Positions 62,652 through 64,000 of a stretch of 64,000 nucleotides of DNA are shown in pieces (within the stretch, counting starts at the first letter, position 1; each line of letters begins with the position of its first letter). The position numbers and the translations under genes are program-made. The notes under the pieces are model-generated. The model did not search any database. It was given only the letters and a program-made list of their open reading frames with translations, and had not been told where the DNA came from. Source of the DNA: Bacillus mycoides (lineage in GTDB: Bacteria > Bacillota > Bacilli > Bacillales > Bacillaceae_G); NCBI RefSeq assembly GCF_001757995.1, contig NZ_LXLV01000010.1, positions 124,001 to 188,000 on the forward strand. The letters are read 5' to 3'.

Positions 62652-64000
62652 CAGCATTACTTATCATTATTTTATTCTTATTTCTAGCACTATTTTTAGG
62701 AATTCGAGCACAACATGGAAAAGATATGAATTTAGAGCAATGGTCAGTTGGAGGAAGAGGGTTTGGAACTATTTTTGTTTTTCTCCTTATGGCAGGCGAA
62801 ATTTATACGACATTCACATTTTTAGGAGGAAGTGGCTGGGCGTATAGTAAAGGAGCTCCTACTTTTTATATTTTAGGGTATGGTGCATTAGCTTATATTT
62901 TATCGTATTTCTTATTGCCTCCAATTTGGAAATATGCAAAAGAACATAACCTTGTTTCGCAGTCCGATTTTTTTGCGAAGAAATATGGAAGTAAGACGCT
63001 TGGGATAATTGTTTCAATTATTGGTGTTATTTCTATCATCCCATATCTCGTTTTACAGCTAAAGGGATTAGGGATCATTGTTTCGGAAGCATCTTATGGA
63101 AGAGTGTCACCTGTTATTGCGGTATGGATTGGTGCTATTGTTATAACTATATATGTAATGGTTTCAGGTATACATGGATCGGCTTGGACAGCTGCTTTGA
63201 AGGATATTATGATACTATTTATCGTTATGTTTTTAGGTATATATTTACCGTACCATTATTATGGAGGATTTCAGCCGATGTTCGAAGCTGTAGAAGCAGC
63301 AAAACCAGGTTTTTTATCTTTACCTGAAGAAGGAATGAGTATTTCTTGGTTTGTTTCTACTATTATATTAACGGCCCTTGGTTTCTATATGTGGCCCCAT
63401 ACATTCGCTTCGGCTTTCTCTGCAAAAAATGAAAAAGTATTTAGGAAAAACGCGGCGATTATGCCTCTTTATTCTTTAGTTTTGCTTTTCGTATTCTTTG
63501 CAGGGTTTGCTGCTATTCTGCAAGTTCCAGGGTTAAAGGGAGCGGATGTAGATCTTTCGTTATTCCGTCTTGCTCTTCAAACTTTTGATCCATGGTTTAT
63601 TGGGATTATTGGTAGTGCGGGGGTATTAACGGCATTAGTTCCAGGTTCTATGCTTGTTATGGCTGCTTCGACATTGCTAGCAAAAAATATTTACCGAACG
63701 ATGGTCCCATCTGCTTCAGATAGACAAGTTGCAAAAGCAGCTAAGTTATTTGTACCTGTCGTAACGTTTGTTGCAGTATTGTTTACATTTAAAGGAGGAG
63801 AAACGATAGGTGCTCTTCTTTTAATGGGGTACAGTATAGTTACGCAACTTTTCCCTGCACTTGTATGTAGTTTGTTTCCACGGCAGATTATTACGAAGCA
63901 AGGAGCGATTGCGGGGATGGGGATTGGGCTGTTAATTGTCGCATATATCACCTTATCTGGTTCTACTATAGCTACGATGTTCCCGGTTGTCCCGCAGTAT
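62648..64000 (+). CDS. sodium:solute symporter (SSS family), 3' end outside the window
   Basis: An open frame of 451 codons runs to the last base of the window without a stop, so the gene is partial. The protein begins MTALLIIILFLFLALFLG and has about 11-12 TM helices. SSS features: GGRGFGTIFVFLLMAGEIYTTFTFLG near the start, ALGFYMWPHTFASAFSAKN in the middle, and the GSMLVMAASTLLAKNIY helix. PanF/YidK-like relatives import sugars, amino acids, pantothenate or organic acids. It is part of the M20 - DUF3311 - SSS operon, which suggests uptake of an acylated amino acid or similar compound. Confidence 0.88.
   Translation, partial: MTALLIIILFLFLALFLGIRAQHGKDMNLEQWSVGGRGFGTIFVFLLMAGEIYTTFTFLGGSGWAYSKGAPTFYILGYGALAYILSYFLLPPIWKYAKEHNLVSQSDFFAKKYGSKTLGIIVSIIGVISIIPYLVLQLKGLGIIVSEASYGRVSPVIAVWIGAIVITIYVMVSGIHGSAWTAALKDIMILFIVMFLGIYLPYHYYGGFQPMFEAVEAAKPGFLSLPEEGMSISWFVSTIILTALGFYMWPHTFASAFSAKNEKVFRKNAAIMPLYSLVLLFVFFAGFAAILQVPGLKGADVDLSLFRLALQTFDPWFIGIIGSAGVLTALVPGSMLVMAASTLLAKNIYRTMVPSASDRQVAKAAKLFVPVVTFVAVLFTFKGGETIGALLLMGYSIVTQLFPALVCSLFPRQIITKQGAIAGMGIGLLIVAYITLSGSTIATMFPVVPQY

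Noticed and set aside
1-64000. CRISPR arrays, IS transposases, prophage or tRNA/rRNA genes
   Set aside because: None seen; the only repeated mobile-like unit is the non-coding bcr1 element.

Overview
The window is AT-rich chromosomal DNA of a Bacillus cereus-group organism (B. cereus / B. thuringiensis / B. anthracis lineage). The main evidence is the gene set: the immune-inhibitor metalloprotease inhA2 (23155-25548), the plcB-sph phospholipase C / sphingomyelinase pair (28995-30924), a sortase A with its His126/Cys187/Arg196 triad (39513-40145), PlcR-type boxes, and four copies of a ~148-bp element flanked by 5-bp ATAAA/TTTAT duplications that matches the description of the group-specific repeat bcr1. 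The exact species cannot be told from this window. I see no rRNA, tRNA, CRISPR array, transposase or prophage.

Layout. 0.1-12 kb: an amino-acid permease overlapping an OsmC-like gene, a HIT-family gene broken by a bcr1 copy, an ECF sigma / anti-sigma pair, a WYL regulator divergent from a DHFR-like gene, a two-component system divergent from a cell-wall-binding lipoprotein gene, a SulP transporter, and a universal stress protein ending in bcr1. 12-23 kb: glpT with a leader terminator and cre site, a MarR-MFS efflux operon, and a complete ribose operon rbsRKDACB followed by a small transaldolase. 23-34 kb: virulence and metabolic genes: inhA2, an MFS exporter, 2,3-butanediol dehydrogenase, a small K+-channel-like protein, plcB-sph, then an uncharacterised PLP-enzyme / FAD-oxidase operon. 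34-46 kb: envelope functions: a VanZ-RDD fusion, uppP, a soluble chemoreceptor, a 3D-domain cell-wall protein under a WalR-type box, srtA, a frameshifted YHYH protein, peptide and branched-chain amino-acid transporters, and a DUF2339 protein. 46-64 kb: a large secreted protein, a second amino-acid permease, a purine permease, a GNAT enzyme, a CPA2 antiporter with RCK domains, the qoxABCD quinol oxidase operon, a third permease, a C39-like peptidase, and an M20 amidohydrolase / DUF3311 / sodium-solute symporter operon that runs off the end.

How the genes fit together. Most of the window is nutrient uptake (ribose, glycerol-3-phosphate, amino acids, peptides, purines), with CcpA-type cre sites at glpT and rbs. 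Secreted host-damaging enzymes sit under PlcR-type boxes, and envelope-maintenance genes surround them. Most transcription units end in clear intrinsic terminators, often shared by converging genes.

Most interesting items: (i) the bcr1 copies, which sit inside a gene, exactly at two stop codons, and in the inhA2 leader between the PlcR-like box and the start codon; (ii) two genes with one-base changes in A-runs (HIT and YHYH); (iii) two separate XRE-regulator + small-membrane-protein modules; (iv) several unassigned palindromic operators. I did not find a system I can defend as wholly new. The XRE/membrane modules, the PLP-enzyme/FAD-oxidase operon and the palindrome-linked 38-residue membrane peptide are the best candidates for undescribed function.
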